A stretch of DNA of 54,212 nt from Magnetococcales bacterium (GTDB lineage: Bacteria > Pseudomonadota > Magnetococcia > Magnetococcales > JADFYX01), in NCBI GenBank assembly GCA_002753565.1, contig PEAM01000028.1, positions 1 to 54,212 on the forward strand. Direction: 5' to 3'. Made by a program: the position numbers and the translations under genes. Positions 1-9,027 of this stretch are shown piece by piece. The notes under the pieces were generated by a model, which had not been told where the DNA came from, did not search any database, and saw only the letters and a list, made by a program, of their open reading frames with translations. How positions within the stretch are numbered: the first letter of the stretch is position 1; the number at the start of each line of letters is the position of its first letter.

Positions 1-58
1 CAAGCCGAACGGCCTCAATCTTGTACTCCTTCGAATAGTACTTCCTTGCCTTTCCCAT
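1..58 (-). CDS. IS3-family transposase OrfA, N-terminal fragment (runs off the window)
   Basis: Reading from the ATG at 58-56 on the minus strand gives MGKARKYYSKEYKIEAVRL, the typical opening of the helix-turn-helix Tnp_1 domain of IS3-type OrfA proteins (basic start, then YSxEYKxEAVRL). A perfect AGGAGGTGA Shine-Dalgarno sequence lies just upstream on the minus strand at about 61-69. Only 19 codons are inside the window, so completeness and the downstream OrfB cannot be judged. The identification rests on this short but characteristic motif. Confidence 0.6.
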   Translation of the reverse strand, partial: MGKARKYYSKEYKIEAVRL

Positions 59-120
59 AGGTCACCTCCTGAATGGATTATCATCCTTTTCGGAGTGTCC
101 ATCAAATCGGTGACCTACCA
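1..120 (-). mobile_element. End of an IS3-type insertion sequence
   Basis: The first 120 bases look like the left end of an insertion sequence read on the minus strand. They hold the start of a transposase with a strong ribosome-binding site, preceded by about 60 bases running to a presumptive tip at about 120 (minus strand TGGTAGGTCACC...). Beyond 120 the sequence becomes AT-rich and unrelated. The terminal inverted repeat cannot be confirmed because the other end is outside the window. The boundary is therefore inferred and the family assignment rests on the transposase N-terminus. Confidence 0.5.
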
Positions 121-505
121 GACTTAATAAATTAGATTAATGCAGACAATTATGGTAGATTTACCCCCTTTTCAGAGGGGAACCCGAGGAAATCTATCTT
201 TTTAGCTGGCATCACCTTTACCATTTCAGTGTATGTGCTGAAAAAAACTGGGGCAATTCTCGACAACCCCTCGTCAGGTTAGGATTTATCCACCTGAAGC
301 AAATTGATAAGATGGGAATTAACAAACAACCAAGGCTAAACATCTCCTAGACAGCCTTGATAGGTTAAAACCAAAAGGGTCAACTAGAAGCAAGAGGTTT
401 GTGTATCGAACTGAAATAGATTGAGTACAGAAATCCATCCCAACTCACAAGAGGGACTGCTGTGGTCAATCCTAATAACTTTTTATTGTTTAAGGGATGA
501 AGCTC
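121..505. other. Intergenic stretch without a recognisable gene
   Basis: These 385 bases between the insertion-sequence end and the CNNM-type gene are AT-rich and carry stop codons in all frames. A short C4/G4 inverted repeat (about 165-181, CCCCTTTTCAGAGGGG) could form a weak hairpin but has no T-tract. The promoter of the downstream gene is presumably here, but I see no convincing -35/-10 pair. I see no RNA gene or coding remnant that I would defend. Confidence 0.4.
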
Positions 506-1942
506 ATGGATCTAATGCTGTTTGGACAACTCATCGCCATACTGTTGCTGGTTGTCGGCAACGCTTTTTTCGTCGGATCAGAGGTTGCTATCACGGGTGC
601 CCGACGAAGTCGCATCAAGCAGATGGCAGATATGGGAGATGAGCGAGCTAAGATCGTCAAGTTATTGCATGATGAACCGACCCGCTTTTACGCCGTAACC
701 CAGATCGGAATCACCTTGGTATCCATGGCCCTAGGCTATATCGGCATGGATACCTTCAAGGTCCTGCTCTCACCGGGTCTGGAAACTCTCTATGGATTTT
801 TTCTCGCTCCTGAAGTCGCTGCTTCCTGGAGCAGCGTCACCGGCCTTGTTCTTGGCTTTGTCATAATCTCCTTCCTCCATGTTGTTGGTGGGGAGTTAGC
901 TCCAAAGGTTTTGGCCTATCACAAGGCAATTCAATTGAGTTGTGGACTTGGCTGGATAATTAACTGGCTCTATAAAATGTGGATCCCCGTCATATGGGTC
1001 ATGAACCATTCATCCAACTGGCTGTTGATTATCTGCGGCCAGGGAGATATCGTCGGTGAAGGTGATGGTCACGGTCACGACTCCTCCGCCATGTCTGCCG
1101 AGGAGCTCAGCATGGTGATCAACGCCAGTGCCAGCTCTGGTGTCATAGACAAACATCAGGGGCGGATGTTGCAAGGTGTCTTTGACATAGACGAGGAGAG
1201 TATCCAGTCAGTGATGACACCCCTACCGGAAGTCGACACCCTTAACATTCAAATGGTCTTTCGAGAGGCTTTGCATCATTTCGCCAATACCAACCACCAC
1301 CGTTATCCCGTCATGGAGGGGGACCGAGTGGTTGGAGTAGTTCAGGTCAAAACGGTAATGCAAGCATTGGACAGCAGCTGCGACAATATGGGTCCCTTGC
1401 TGAAACGTCCCATCTCCGATTTCATGTTGACTGATCCGTACGTTATTCCAAGCACCGTAATGATGGGTGCGGCTCTCAGAGAGTTCAACATTAATAAACG
1501 TAAATTGGGATTTGTTGTCAATGAACACGGAGTCATGCTTGGAATCGTCACACCTGATAATATCCTTGACAGGCTTGAAGGTGAATATATGGATATGTCT
1601 ATCGTCGAATCGGAACACTTTCGCTGCTTGGGTGGCAGCCAATGGGAAATTAATGGGAGTATGCGCACTTCCGACTTGGAATTGTCTCTCGACTTTCCTT
1701 TCCCTCGTGGCCCAGGGTACGTAACGATTGGTGGACTGGTTTTCGATCAGTTGGGCCGTATGCCTGAAGTTGGCGATGTCCTGGATATAGAAAATGGTCG
1801 TATCCAGGTTCTGGAGATTGAAGACATGCGGGTAAGCCGGGTTCTGTTCCAGATCAGGAAGGTAGATGAAGCGGGTAACTGGACACTGGTAGATGAAGAC
1901 AGCTCTCCACAAGAAAGAAGGAAGCCTGATTCCAGCTCATAG
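506..1942 (+). CDS. CNNM/HlyC-CorC family membrane protein (DUF21-CBS-CBS-CorC_HlyC)
   Basis: This is an integral inner-membrane protein of the CNNM/CorC/TlyC family, which is linked to Mg2+/Co2+ export; the name haemolysin is historical. An N-terminal DUF21 region of about 190 residues has three or four hydrophobic segments (GQLIAILLLVVGNAFFVGSE at the start, SSVTGLVLGFVIISFLHVVGGELAPKV in pieces later). It is followed by a His/Gly-rich linker, a CBS pair (about residues 210-335, with YPVMEGDRVVGVV and GFVVNEHGVMLGIVT) and a C-terminal CorC_HlyC domain ending near residue 450. Length (478-481 aa) suits the family. The frame opens at 497, but AAGGG at 492-496 abuts that ATG and lies nine bases before the ATG at 506, so I prefer 506. 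The gene appears monocistronic and ends before a hairpin at 2001-2042. Confidence 0.9.
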   Translation: MDLMLFGQLIAILLLVVGNAFFVGSEVAITGARRSRIKQMADMGDERAKIVKLLHDEPTRFYAVTQIGITLVSMALGYIGMDTFKVLLSPGLETLYGFFLAPEVAASWSSVTGLVLGFVIISFLHVVGGELAPKVLAYHKAIQLSCGLGWIINWLYKMWIPVIWVMNHSSNWLLIICGQGDIVGEGDGHGHDSSAMSAEELSMVINASASSGVIDKHQGRMLQGVFDIDEESIQSVMTPLPEVDTLNIQMVFREALHHFANTNHHRYPVMEGDRVVGVVQVKTVMQALDSSCDNMGPLLKRPISDFMLTDPYVIPSTVMMGAALREFNINKRKLGFVVNEHGVMLGIVTPDNILDRLEGEYMDMSIVESEHFRCLGGSQWEINGSMRTSDLELSLDFPFPRGPGYVTIGGLVFDQLGRMPEVGDVLDIENGRIQVLEIEDMRVSRVLFQIRKVDEAGNWTLVDEDSSPQERRKPDSSS

Positions 1943-2000
1943 CAACCAATACAAGAGATGGGAATGGTACGATTAGAGACCTTGTTTTTTTGAACTCAGG

Positions 2001-2042
2001 AAGTTGCTCTGGCTGGCAGCAGACGCAAGTCAGAGCAACTTT
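2001..2042 (+). terminator. Hairpin terminator after the CNNM-type gene
   Basis: An 11-bp perfect inverted repeat (AAGTTGCTCTG at 2001-2011 and CAGAGCAACTT at 2031-2041) can be extended inward by about three pairs and is followed by TTTAAT. It lies about 60 bases after the stop codon at 1942. The T-tract is short, so termination may be only partial. Confidence 0.5.
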
Positions 2043-2063
2043 AATCCTAGGTTAAACAAATAG

Positions 2064-2162
2064 TTAGAATTTCAGGTTGCCGCCTATCTTAATGCCTTAC
2101 AAATGAAGGGGGAGTCGATTAGCGAGATTGCCGGCTCTGCTTTGGCGTTTTATAAAAAATAG
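2064..2162 (+). pseudogene. Relic of a TrpD-like glycosyltransferase-3 N-terminal domain
   Basis: An open stretch between TAG codons at 2061 and 2160 reads LEFQVAAYLNALQMKGESIS and continues with EIAGSALAF. This matches the conserved helix of the Glycos_trans_3N domain of anthranilate phosphoribosyltransferase (QxAAFLMALRMKGExxEEIAGAxxAM). No start codon, upstream helix or catalytic domain is present, so it is a fragment of about 32 codons. I infer a remnant of a deleted trpD-type or thymidine-phosphorylase-type gene. It is short, so chance resemblance is not excluded, but several consecutive family-specific positions match. Confidence 0.55.
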
Positions 2163-2189
2163 CTTCTTAATTGACCAATCAAGGAGTCG

Positions 2190-3344
2190 TTGCAATTAAA
2201 AATGGAGACAAACAAAAACATTGATTCTTCAGCAAACCAACCAAGGTTAGATGAAAAGTGGATTCTTTCCTCTCTTCTTCTGATATTTTCAGCTGCATTT
2301 TTTCTTCCAGCGGTATTCGACCTGTTTTCTCCATCCGTTCCAGATCAAGTAATGCAGTCATTAGCTGCACCAGCTACGTTGAAATGGCGAGAAAATTTCG
2401 CGACATACTTTATCTCTATTACCCTTGAAGCTGCTCCATTCATGATCATTGGGGCTTTTATAGCTGCCTTAATTGAAATTCTGGTTCCCAACGACACTTT
2501 ACCTCGCCTTTTTGGAAAATTAGGGCTTTTTGGAATTCCTGCTGTCATTCTTGTCTCACCCATTTTCCCAATATGTGAGTGCGGGGTCATCATTATTGGA
2601 AGAAAATTACTGCAAAAAGGCATGCCCCTTCCCCATGTGATCTCCTACTTGCTTGCCGCTCCTATCCTTAATCCTGTGGTTTTAGGAGGTACCTATATCG
2701 CTTTTTATCAGGATTATTTTTATCCCATGTTGCGTGGACTTGGGGGAGTTTCAGTAGCACTGCTGACTGGTCTGTTTTTTCTCTTCATCCGTCGTGAATG
2801 GGCACTTAAACAGGAAATTAGCGACCTATCTCAGAAAAACGGTGATTTTCATGATCATGAAAATGGATGTTGCGGCAAAGAATCAAAACAAAACCAAACA
2901 GGTTTTTTAAGTAAAATAGAGCACTTGTTTGTCCATGTTCGCCGAGATTTCCTTGAAATGGGGATCTATTTCCTTTTTGGAGTTTTCCTGGCCAGCACCA
3001 TGAAAACCTTTATCGGCAATGAGCAACTATCCTTACTAGGAGATGGGCCATTCACAGGGCCAGCCACCATGATGGTCATGGCGTTTGTCATGTCATTATG
3101 CTCAGAAGCAGACGCTTTCCTGGCAGCAAGCTTTGTTGAATTTGACATGTTTTCTCATATGGGGTTTTTGGTGTTGGGGCCAATGCTGGACATCAAACTA
3201 CTTGTAATGTACAGGAGCATTTTCACGACACGATTTATACTGCTTTTTGCCGGGACAGTCATACTCCTAGTAGGACTTTACATAGCCTTTCTCCAAAAAC
3301 ATGGAGAGTTCATTCTTGATTATTCGATGAGGGGCTTGATGTGA
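2190..3344 (+). CDS. Permease of the YraQ/YcgR (UPF0718, ArsP-like) family
   Basis: This 384-residue polytopic membrane protein has about eight hydrophobic segments and a charged, His/Cys-containing cytoplasmic loop near residues 215-240 (HDHENGCCGKES). The motif SPIFPICECGVIIIGRKLL, followed by GMPLPHVISYLLAAPILNPV, is the signature of this permease family; the CxCG cysteines are conserved. The Bacillus member YcgR is paired with YcgQ, and the same pair occurs here: the next gene overlaps by four bases. The substrate is not settled; metal or organo-metalloid export has been proposed for relatives. The start is uncertain: AAGGAG at 2181-2186 is only three bases before TTG at 2190 and 15 bases before ATG at 2202. 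Confidence 0.88.
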   Translation: MQLKMETNKNIDSSANQPRLDEKWILSSLLLIFSAAFFLPAVFDLFSPSVPDQVMQSLAAPATLKWRENFATYFISITLEAAPFMIIGAFIAALIEILVPNDTLPRLFGKLGLFGIPAVILVSPIFPICECGVIIIGRKLLQKGMPLPHVISYLLAAPILNPVVLGGTYIAFYQDYFYPMLRGLGGVSVALLTGLFFLFIRREWALKQEISDLSQKNGDFHDHENGCCGKESKQNQTGFLSKIEHLFVHVRRDFLEMGIYFLFGVFLASTMKTFIGNEQLSLLGDGPFTGPATMMVMAFVMSLCSEADAFLAASFVEFDMFSHMGFLVLGPMLDIKLLVMYRSIFTTRFILLFAGTVILLVGLYIAFLQKHGEFILDYSMRGLM

Positions 3345-4087
3345 CTGGAGCTTGGAAAGAAAGATTGCAACTCGTTGGCTGGTTGGCTTTTTTTGGATGG
3401 ATGATTGCCAGCGGCTACCATGTAACTTATTTAGCAAAATTGCAGAGCCAGATTTTGCTTGTGGGAACAGGTATTCTTGTCCTTGCATTTTTAGTTCGTT
3501 GGCCTCGTACACGTCCAGCCTGGAGCTTTAATTATAGATTGTGGATTGAAAGTGCAGGCCACTACCTCCCCATAGCAATTTTCTTAATTATGGGCACAAC
3601 CTCTCTAACTTTGTCCGATTCAGGATTAGGTGGTGCAAACATAAGAGTCTTGATGCCGAATTCTCAACCGAAAATATTTTCACCAGAAAGCCTGAAGCCT
3701 GGGGAGTATTTTAAAACTTCTCTGGTTGATCTCTATGCCCTTGAAGGGTTAGATCAAAACGTTCCGATAGAAATGGTGGGGAGATTACATATCATGAGCC
3801 CAGAAGAGGCGAGAAAACATTTCCCCAATAAAAAGCCAACGCCCAAAGCTTTATTCTATCGCTATGCAATAGCCTGCTGTGCTGCTGATGCATCTCCTGT
3901 TGCGACTGTATTGGATGAATTTGAATCGAGGGAGTTTATTTCTGGAGATTGGATTCGTATCAGAGGACATACTTCTTTTTTTGAAACAGCCAAAGGAAAC
4001 CGAATGATAGTATTAAGTGCTGATACTATAGAAAAAACTGAAAAACCAACAGAACCGTACCTTAGTTGGTTACAAACTCTTAGATGA
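3341..4087 (+). CDS. TIGR03943 / YcgQ-family membrane protein
   Basis: This 248-residue partner of the preceding permease starts with GTG in a GTGA overlap (3341-3344), which implies translational coupling. Three hydrophobic segments occupy roughly residues 10-110. They are followed by a soluble domain with the family's twin cysteine motif (RYAIACCAADASPV, near residue 180) and a beta-rich end (WIRIRGHTSFFE). Family knowledge: in B. subtilis the ycgR-ycgQ pair belongs to the zinc-starvation (Zur) regulon, so a metal-related role is plausible, but I see no Zur box here. The pair is more AT-rich than the right half of the window. Confidence 0.85.
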   Translation: MTGAWKERLQLVGWLAFFGWMIASGYHVTYLAKLQSQILLVGTGILVLAFLVRWPRTRPAWSFNYRLWIESAGHYLPIAIFLIMGTTSLTLSDSGLGGANIRVLMPNSQPKIFSPESLKPGEYFKTSLVDLYALEGLDQNVPIEMVGRLHIMSPEEARKHFPNKKPTPKALFYRYAIACCAADASPVATVLDEFESREFISGDWIRIRGHTSFFETAKGNRMIVLSADTIEKTEKPTEPYLSWLQTLR

Positions 4088-4120
4088 CCTAGCACATAAT
4101 AGGATCATTATAGGCTACAG

Positions 4121-4325
4121 ATGACAAACAAAAAAAGTTCCGAAGAGATTAAACAGGAGAGCTTGAAAGGCACAACCCAGAATTTGGAGTGCGCCAGATT
4201 GGTGTCAATTATGTCTGTCGGCAGTAAATGAACCTGGTTCCGGTTCGGTTGTTGAAAATAGTGTGCCATCTAATCCTCCACGAATATCAATGGGTGAATT
4301 AGAAATTTATGTTGAAAAACACTAA
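4121..4325 (+). pseudogene. Possible small frameshifted gene
   Basis: An ATG at 4121 opens 36 codons (MTNKKSSEEIKQESLKGTTQ...) ending at TGA 4229-4231. In the +1 frame a stretch between stops, 4167-4325, reads protein-like: SAPDWCQLCLSAVNEPGSGS followed by VVENSVPSNPPRISMGELE and ending IYVEKH. Joining the two frames near 4188 would give a protein of about 69 residues. I recognise no family. Coding here is suggested only by amino-acid composition and the tidy ending. The rest of 4088-4439 holds nothing else I can name. Confidence 0.3.
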
Positions 4326-4439
4326 AAACAAACGGATAATCAAAACTGGGGGAGTAGATCTACAATAACTCTCATTTTCTGATATTTTGGTCATTGAGGA
4401 TCTTTTTCAGAACAAACAAAGTGGGTGGGGGATGCCTGG

Positions 4440-5177
4440 ATGAAAACGGTTCAAGATTCTTTGGGGGAAGATGCTCCCCTCATCCTGATTGTTGAGGATG
4501 AGAAAGATGTGGTCACACCCATGGAAATAAAGCTTGCCATGGAGGGGTACCAAACCCGCTCCGCTTTGACTGGCAAGTCTGCTTTGACTGAAGCTTTCCG
4601 AGAACCCACTCCTGATCTGATCCTGTTGGATATCATGCTGCCGGATATCTCCGGGCTGGATGTCTGCATGCGCATCCGTGAAGCACCTCAAACCAGTCAG
4701 ATACCCATTATCATGTTAACAGCCAAAGGCGAGGAGATTGACCGGGTGGTGGGATTTGAGGTGGGAGCGGATGATTATCTGGTTAAACCGTTCAGTATCC
4801 GGGAGTTGATCTTACGCATACAGGTGGCGCTAAGGCGTACGATGGGGAGCAGCGATTCCCCCCCCAGAAAAAGTAGTTTTGGTTCTCTAAACGTTAATTA
4901 TGATACTCATCGAGTCCATGTAGAAGGAGAGGAGGTCCTGCTCACGGCTACTGAATTCAAACTCCTCTCCACCTTTATCGAGCGGGCGGGGCGGGTACAG
5001 ACACGAGATATTCTTCTGGATGTGGTTTGGGGAGTACAGTCCTATGTGCAGACCAGAACAGTTGACTCCCATATTAAACAGCTACGCAAAAAATTGGGGC
5101 CAGCCGGGGATTACTTCGAGACAGTCCGGGGCGTAGGCTATCTATTCAATACCCAAGCTGGGAATAAAACCGCATGA
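4440..5177 (+). CDS. OmpR/PhoB-type response regulator
   Basis: A receiver domain (residues about 18-132 of the longer reading) is followed by a winged-helix DNA-binding domain (about 150-245). The acidic pocket is visible in LIVEDE, the phospho-acceptor is Asp69 in LILLDIMLPD, and Thr99 and Lys121 (DDYLVKPF) complete the site. The C-terminus carries LTATEFKLLSTF and VDSHIKQLRKKLG, typical of PhoB-like effector domains. The frame opens with GTG at 4425, but GGGGGA at 4427-4432 lies seven bases before ATG 4440, so I use 4440. It overlaps the kinase gene by ATGA. Nearby Na/Pi transporter genes make phosphate sensing a reasonable guess, not a demonstrated one. Confidence 0.92.
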   Translation: MKTVQDSLGEDAPLILIVEDEKDVVTPMEIKLAMEGYQTRSALTGKSALTEAFREPTPDLILLDIMLPDISGLDVCMRIREAPQTSQIPIIMLTAKGEEIDRVVGFEVGADDYLVKPFSIRELILRIQVALRRTMGSSDSPPRKSSFGSLNVNYDTHRVHVEGEEVLLTATEFKLLSTFIERAGRVQTRDILLDVVWGVQSYVQTRTVDSHIKQLRKKLGPAGDYFETVRGVGYLFNTQAGNKTA

Positions 5178-6952
5178 ATCTTGGCATTAGAGGTAAATTG
5201 ATTCTGGTTTCCCTTGTTCTGGATCTCATTTTGTTGGTTCAAGTAGCTGTCTCTCTTGAAATCAATCTTGAGGAACGTCTGGTAAAAGATGTCGAAGAGC
5301 ATCTACTTTCTCATGCCAAAAGTGCCCGTGTTTTATTGGCAAATGTTCCTGGAGACGCCTCTATTGCTGAGATGGACCGCTTAATAGATAATTTTGGGGA
5401 AGCAGTTGAAAATCGAGTAACGATTGTCTCTAATAATGGCAAAGTAGTTGGAGATTCCCAGTTGGAACCGGGACAAATTTTACAAACCGATAATCATGCA
5501 AATCGCCCGGAAATCATAGCGGCTTTAAAAGAAGGGACGGGAATCTCAAGACGTTATTCCGAAACCCTTGAGGTGGACATGCTCTATATAGCCGTTTCTG
5601 CCACCAGAGGTGGTCAGACTATGGTGGTTCGGGTAGCAAAATCCATGAAAAAGATACAGCAGGCTATTCAGGAACAGCGTCGATTTCTCATCAAAGCTTC
5701 TGTTCTCTCCCTGGCTATGGCGCTGATATTAACAGCCATGGTTCTGGACTTTTTGACTCGCACTTTCCGTAAACTTGTCTATCGCGCAAAACAGATGAGC
5801 CGTGATATCAGCGAACATCCCATACAGATCGCTTCCAAAGATGAAATTGGTGGATTGGCCTCCTCTTTCAACACCATGGCCGAACAACTGGACAGGACGG
5901 TTATGGAACTGGCACAGGATCGCGCTTGGATGAACGCCATTCTCGAAGGAATGAATGAGGGGGTTATTGCCCTCAACTGTGAAAAACAGATTACCCTGAT
6001 CAACCGATCAGCACGCCAGATGCTGAATGTGGATAGCTCCTCAATTGGTGGATTGTTGGAGGGGGTGGTACCCAAAGAGGTTTACGACGGTATCATGGGA
6101 CTTGATGCAGACTCCTTTTTTTGCAAGGTTAAATACGATTTTTTCACATCTGGCCAAAAATACCTGCAGATTATGGGTTCCATGATGAAAAATCGTGGCT
6201 GCGTTTTGGTCTTCAGGGACGTTACCGAGATCCGCCATATGGATCAGATGCAGCGAGATTTTGTTGCCAATGTCTCCCATGAGCTGCGCACTCCAGTTCA
6301 TGCTGTATTGGCCAACGCCGAATTGCTACAGGAACTGGTACCAAAAGAAGAAAAACAGCTTGGAAAACTATCAACATCATTGGAGCGCAATGCCTTGCGT
6401 CTCTCACGGATTATTTCCAACCTTCTCTACCTCTCCAAGCTGGATGCCGATAAACAGTCCATGCAGGTCACGGAGACGCCTCTTTTATCTACCGTTCGCC
6501 AGGCCATGAACATGGCCGCAGAGGCGGCCCAGGAAAAACAGATCAATATGACCTGCCTGGTTGAACCGGATATCCATTTTCTTGCCGACTCCGAGGTGTT
6601 ATCCGAGGTGATACTATTCAACCTTCTGGACAATGCCATCAAATATTGCCCGGAACAATCCTCTATTACCATTCGGACACGGAAGGTTGGATGTCAATAC
6701 CGGGTGGAGGTAGAAGATAATGGTCCAGGCATTCCACCAGAACATCAATCAAGAATCTTCGGACGGTTTTATCGAGTCAGCAAAAACCGATCCCGAGAGT
6801 TGGGAGGTACCGGACTGGGGCTCTCAATCGTTCAACAGTGGGTCCGTAAAATGGATGGTGAGGTTGGCATGGAACCAATCCTACCCCACGGATCTCTTTT
6901 TTGGATCTCCCTCCCCTCTCCCAAAGAGAGCCCTAACCCGGATATTTCATAA
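5174..6952 (+). CDS. PhoR/WalK-like sensor histidine kinase
   Basis: This is the cognate kinase of the preceding regulator (four-base ATGA overlap). In order there are TM1 (about 8-28), a periplasmic sensor of about 140 residues, TM2 (about 171-194), HAMP (about 195-245), a PAS domain (about 252-350), HisKA with the phospho-acceptor His369 in FVANVSHELRTPV, and a HATPase_c domain with the N box (LLDNAIKYC), G1 (DNGPGIP) and G2 (GGTGLGLSIV). Length 592 aa is ordinary for the PhoR-PAS architecture. The extracytoplasmic domain is larger than in E. coli PhoR and resembles the WalK/PhoR type of low-GC bacteria. The ligand is unknown. Confidence 0.92.
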   Translation: MNLGIRGKLILVSLVLDLILLVQVAVSLEINLEERLVKDVEEHLLSHAKSARVLLANVPGDASIAEMDRLIDNFGEAVENRVTIVSNNGKVVGDSQLEPGQILQTDNHANRPEIIAALKEGTGISRRYSETLEVDMLYIAVSATRGGQTMVVRVAKSMKKIQQAIQEQRRFLIKASVLSLAMALILTAMVLDFLTRTFRKLVYRAKQMSRDISEHPIQIASKDEIGGLASSFNTMAEQLDRTVMELAQDRAWMNAILEGMNEGVIALNCEKQITLINRSARQMLNVDSSSIGGLLEGVVPKEVYDGIMGLDADSFFCKVKYDFFTSGQKYLQIMGSMMKNRGCVLVFRDVTEIRHMDQMQRDFVANVSHELRTPVHAVLANAELLQELVPKEEKQLGKLSTSLERNALRLSRIISNLLYLSKLDADKQSMQVTETPLLSTVRQAMNMAAEAAQEKQINMTCLVEPDIHFLADSEVLSEVILFNLLDNAIKYCPEQSSITIRTRKVGCQYRVEVEDNGPGIPPEHQSRIFGRFYRVSKNRSRELGGTGLGLSIVQQWVRKMDGEVGMEPILPHGSLFWISLPSPKESPNPDIS

Positions 6953-7155
6953 ATCAGGGACTATCCGTCCCGCCAACCCCGATCACAATCAAATCATTCC
7001 AATAATAAAAAGTTCCACGACCCCTCAATCTTTACTTGTTCTTCACATAAACCCCATATTGCAGTCGCATCCATCATAAAACACACATATTAAGCCTCTA
7101 TAGTCGCCTCTAAATTCAGATGATCTTCATCAATATTAATTTAGGAGGATGTTAA

Positions 7156-8994
7156 ATGGACTGGAGCAAAACAATGAGCCTGCATGGCGTGAGTATCGGA
7201 CGCCGACTGGCGCTACTATTTCTGGTGGGTCTGGCAGTGACCTTTCCGTACGGAGATGCCTTGGCTGCCTCGGATGGTAAAGAGATGGCCTGGGGCAATA
7301 TGAGCATGACTTTGCTAGGTGGTTTGGCTCTATTTCTGTTCGGAATGGAGCAAATGGCCGACGCGCTCAAAGCGGTTGCTGGCGAGAGGATGAAAGGCAT
7401 CCTGGCAACATTGACCAAAACCAGGATCTCAGGAGCCGTTACCGGTGCTTTGGTAACGGCCGTAGTCCAGTCGTCCTCTGTGACGACCGTATTGGTTGTG
7501 GGCTTTGTTACCGCCGGGTTGATGTCCTTCTCCCAGACACTGGGTATTATCTTCGGAGCCAATATCGGTACCACCATCACCGCCCAGATCGTTGCCTTCA
7601 AGGTAACCAAGGTGGCTCTGTTGATGGTCTTTGTCGGCTTTAGTATGAGCTTTATCGGCAGCAAAGAGAAAATCAAGCAATATGGTTTCATGCTGATGGG
7701 CCTGGGTTTGGTCTTCTTTGGTATGAGCGTCATGAGTGGTGCCATGAAGCCGTTGCGTTCCTACCAGCCGTTCCTTGATCTCATGATCAGTATGGAAAGT
7801 CCCATGATCGGGATATTGGTCGCGGCGGCCTTTACCGGTCTGATTCAATCCTCTTCAGCCACCACCGGTATTGTAATCGTCATGGCCTCTCAGGGATTTG
7901 TGACCCTACCGGCCGGTATCGCCCTGGCTTTTGGTGCCAACATCGGAACCTGTGTTACGGCGTTACTAGCCTCCATCGGTAAGCCACGGGAAGCGGTTCG
8001 GGCGGCCATGGCGCATATTATGTTTAATACCGCTGGCGTTATTATCTGGTATTTCTTCATTCCAGTGTTGACGGAATTTGTTGTCTGGTTTTCCCCAGTT
8101 GCTGAAGGTCTTACTGGAATGGAAAAGCTGGGTGCAGAAACCCCACGTCAGATCGCCAATGCTCATACGGTCTTCAACGTCGCCAATACCATCCTCTTCC
8201 TGCCGCTGATTCCCCAGTTTGCCGCTCTTATTGAGAGGTTGCTCCCAGATAAGGCTGGCGGTGCCGAGGATGCGGCGGTTGCAACAGGTCGCCCTCTCTA
8301 TCTCAACGAAATTTTGATATCCACCCCTTCTCTGGCTCTTGATGCAGCACGCCGTGAAATCAAAAGCTTGGGTATGCGAGTCAACCTGATGCTGAACGAC
8401 TCTATGCCAACCATCTTGAAAGGAGACCTTAAAGAGCTGAAAGAGGTCGAGAAGAAGGATATCGCGGTGGATAAGATGCACGCCAACCTACTTGAGTATC
8501 TTGGAAAAATCAGTAGGGGGAACCTCTCCTCTGAGCAGTCCAAGGAGCTGATGGCCCTGATCAACGTGGCCGACAATCTGGAAGGAATCGGTGACACCAT
8601 TGAGACCAACCTGGTCTATCTGGGCGAGCAACGTCTGGCCAAGGGGGTGGAGATCAGCGAGGGTACCGTTGAGAGCATCAACAGTTTCCATCAACTGGTC
8701 AACCATGGCTTGGAGCTAGCTCTGCGTGCCATCTCAGAAGATGATGCGGACTCCATCAAAAAGTTAAAAGAGTTGGATGAGCAGATTGAGAAACGGATGT
8801 CTGACGCAGCCGTTCATCATGTACAACGACTCACCGCAGATGAACCCAGCCGTGTCGAGGCCTATTCCATAGAGATGGGCATTATGGATAAGTTGCGGCA
8901 GATTTTTAGCAACTCCAAAGCCATTGTTCGCCAAGCCGAACATATGATCGCCCTGCAAAATGATCTCGCTTATGAAAAAGCGGTGAACAACTGA
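7156..8994 (+). CDS. Na+/phosphate symporter-like protein with PhoU-like C-terminal domain (copy 1)
   Basis: This 612-residue inner-membrane protein belongs to the NptA/YjbB (PF02690) family. Both inverted-repeat halves carry the hallmark QSSS motif (VQSSSVTTVL near residue 95, IQSSSATTGI near residue 230), followed by GANIGT in each half. After the last TM (about 360) comes a helical PhoU-like domain of about 230 residues. An N-terminal hydrophobic stretch ending GDALAA resembles a signal sequence ahead of the first core helix. AGGAGG at 7143-7148 sits seven bases before the ATG. Known roles of relatives are Na+-coupled phosphate uptake or phosphate export; direction cannot be read from sequence. 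A close paralogue lies at 14931-16766. Confidence 0.92.
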   Translation: MDWSKTMSLHGVSIGRRLALLFLVGLAVTFPYGDALAASDGKEMAWGNMSMTLLGGLALFLFGMEQMADALKAVAGERMKGILATLTKTRISGAVTGALVTAVVQSSSVTTVLVVGFVTAGLMSFSQTLGIIFGANIGTTITAQIVAFKVTKVALLMVFVGFSMSFIGSKEKIKQYGFMLMGLGLVFFGMSVMSGAMKPLRSYQPFLDLMISMESPMIGILVAAAFTGLIQSSSATTGIVIVMASQGFVTLPAGIALAFGANIGTCVTALLASIGKPREAVRAAMAHIMFNTAGVIIWYFFIPVLTEFVVWFSPVAEGLTGMEKLGAETPRQIANAHTVFNVANTILFLPLIPQFAALIERLLPDKAGGAEDAAVATGRPLYLNEILISTPSLALDAARREIKSLGMRVNLMLNDSMPTILKGDLKELKEVEKKDIAVDKMHANLLEYLGKISRGNLSSEQSKELMALINVADNLEGIGDTIETNLVYLGEQRLAKGVEISEGTVESINSFHQLVNHGLELALRAISEDDADSIKKLKELDEQIEKRMSDAAVHHVQRLTADEPSRVEAYSIEMGIMDKLRQIFSNSKAIVRQAEHMIALQNDLAYEKAVNN

Positions 8995-9027
8995 TCTGGT
9001 GGCCTTTAAGTAGGTGTAGCTTACTAA

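Noticed and set aside
421-642. Open frame of 73 codons overlapping the start of the CNNM-type gene
   Set aside because: It overlaps the well-supported frame, has no family resemblance and a poor start context.
4202-4222. Pho-box-like repeat upstream of the PhoB-type regulator
   Set aside because: TGTCA and CTGTC units occur but are 13 bases apart instead of the 11 of a Pho box, and the flanking bases do not match.
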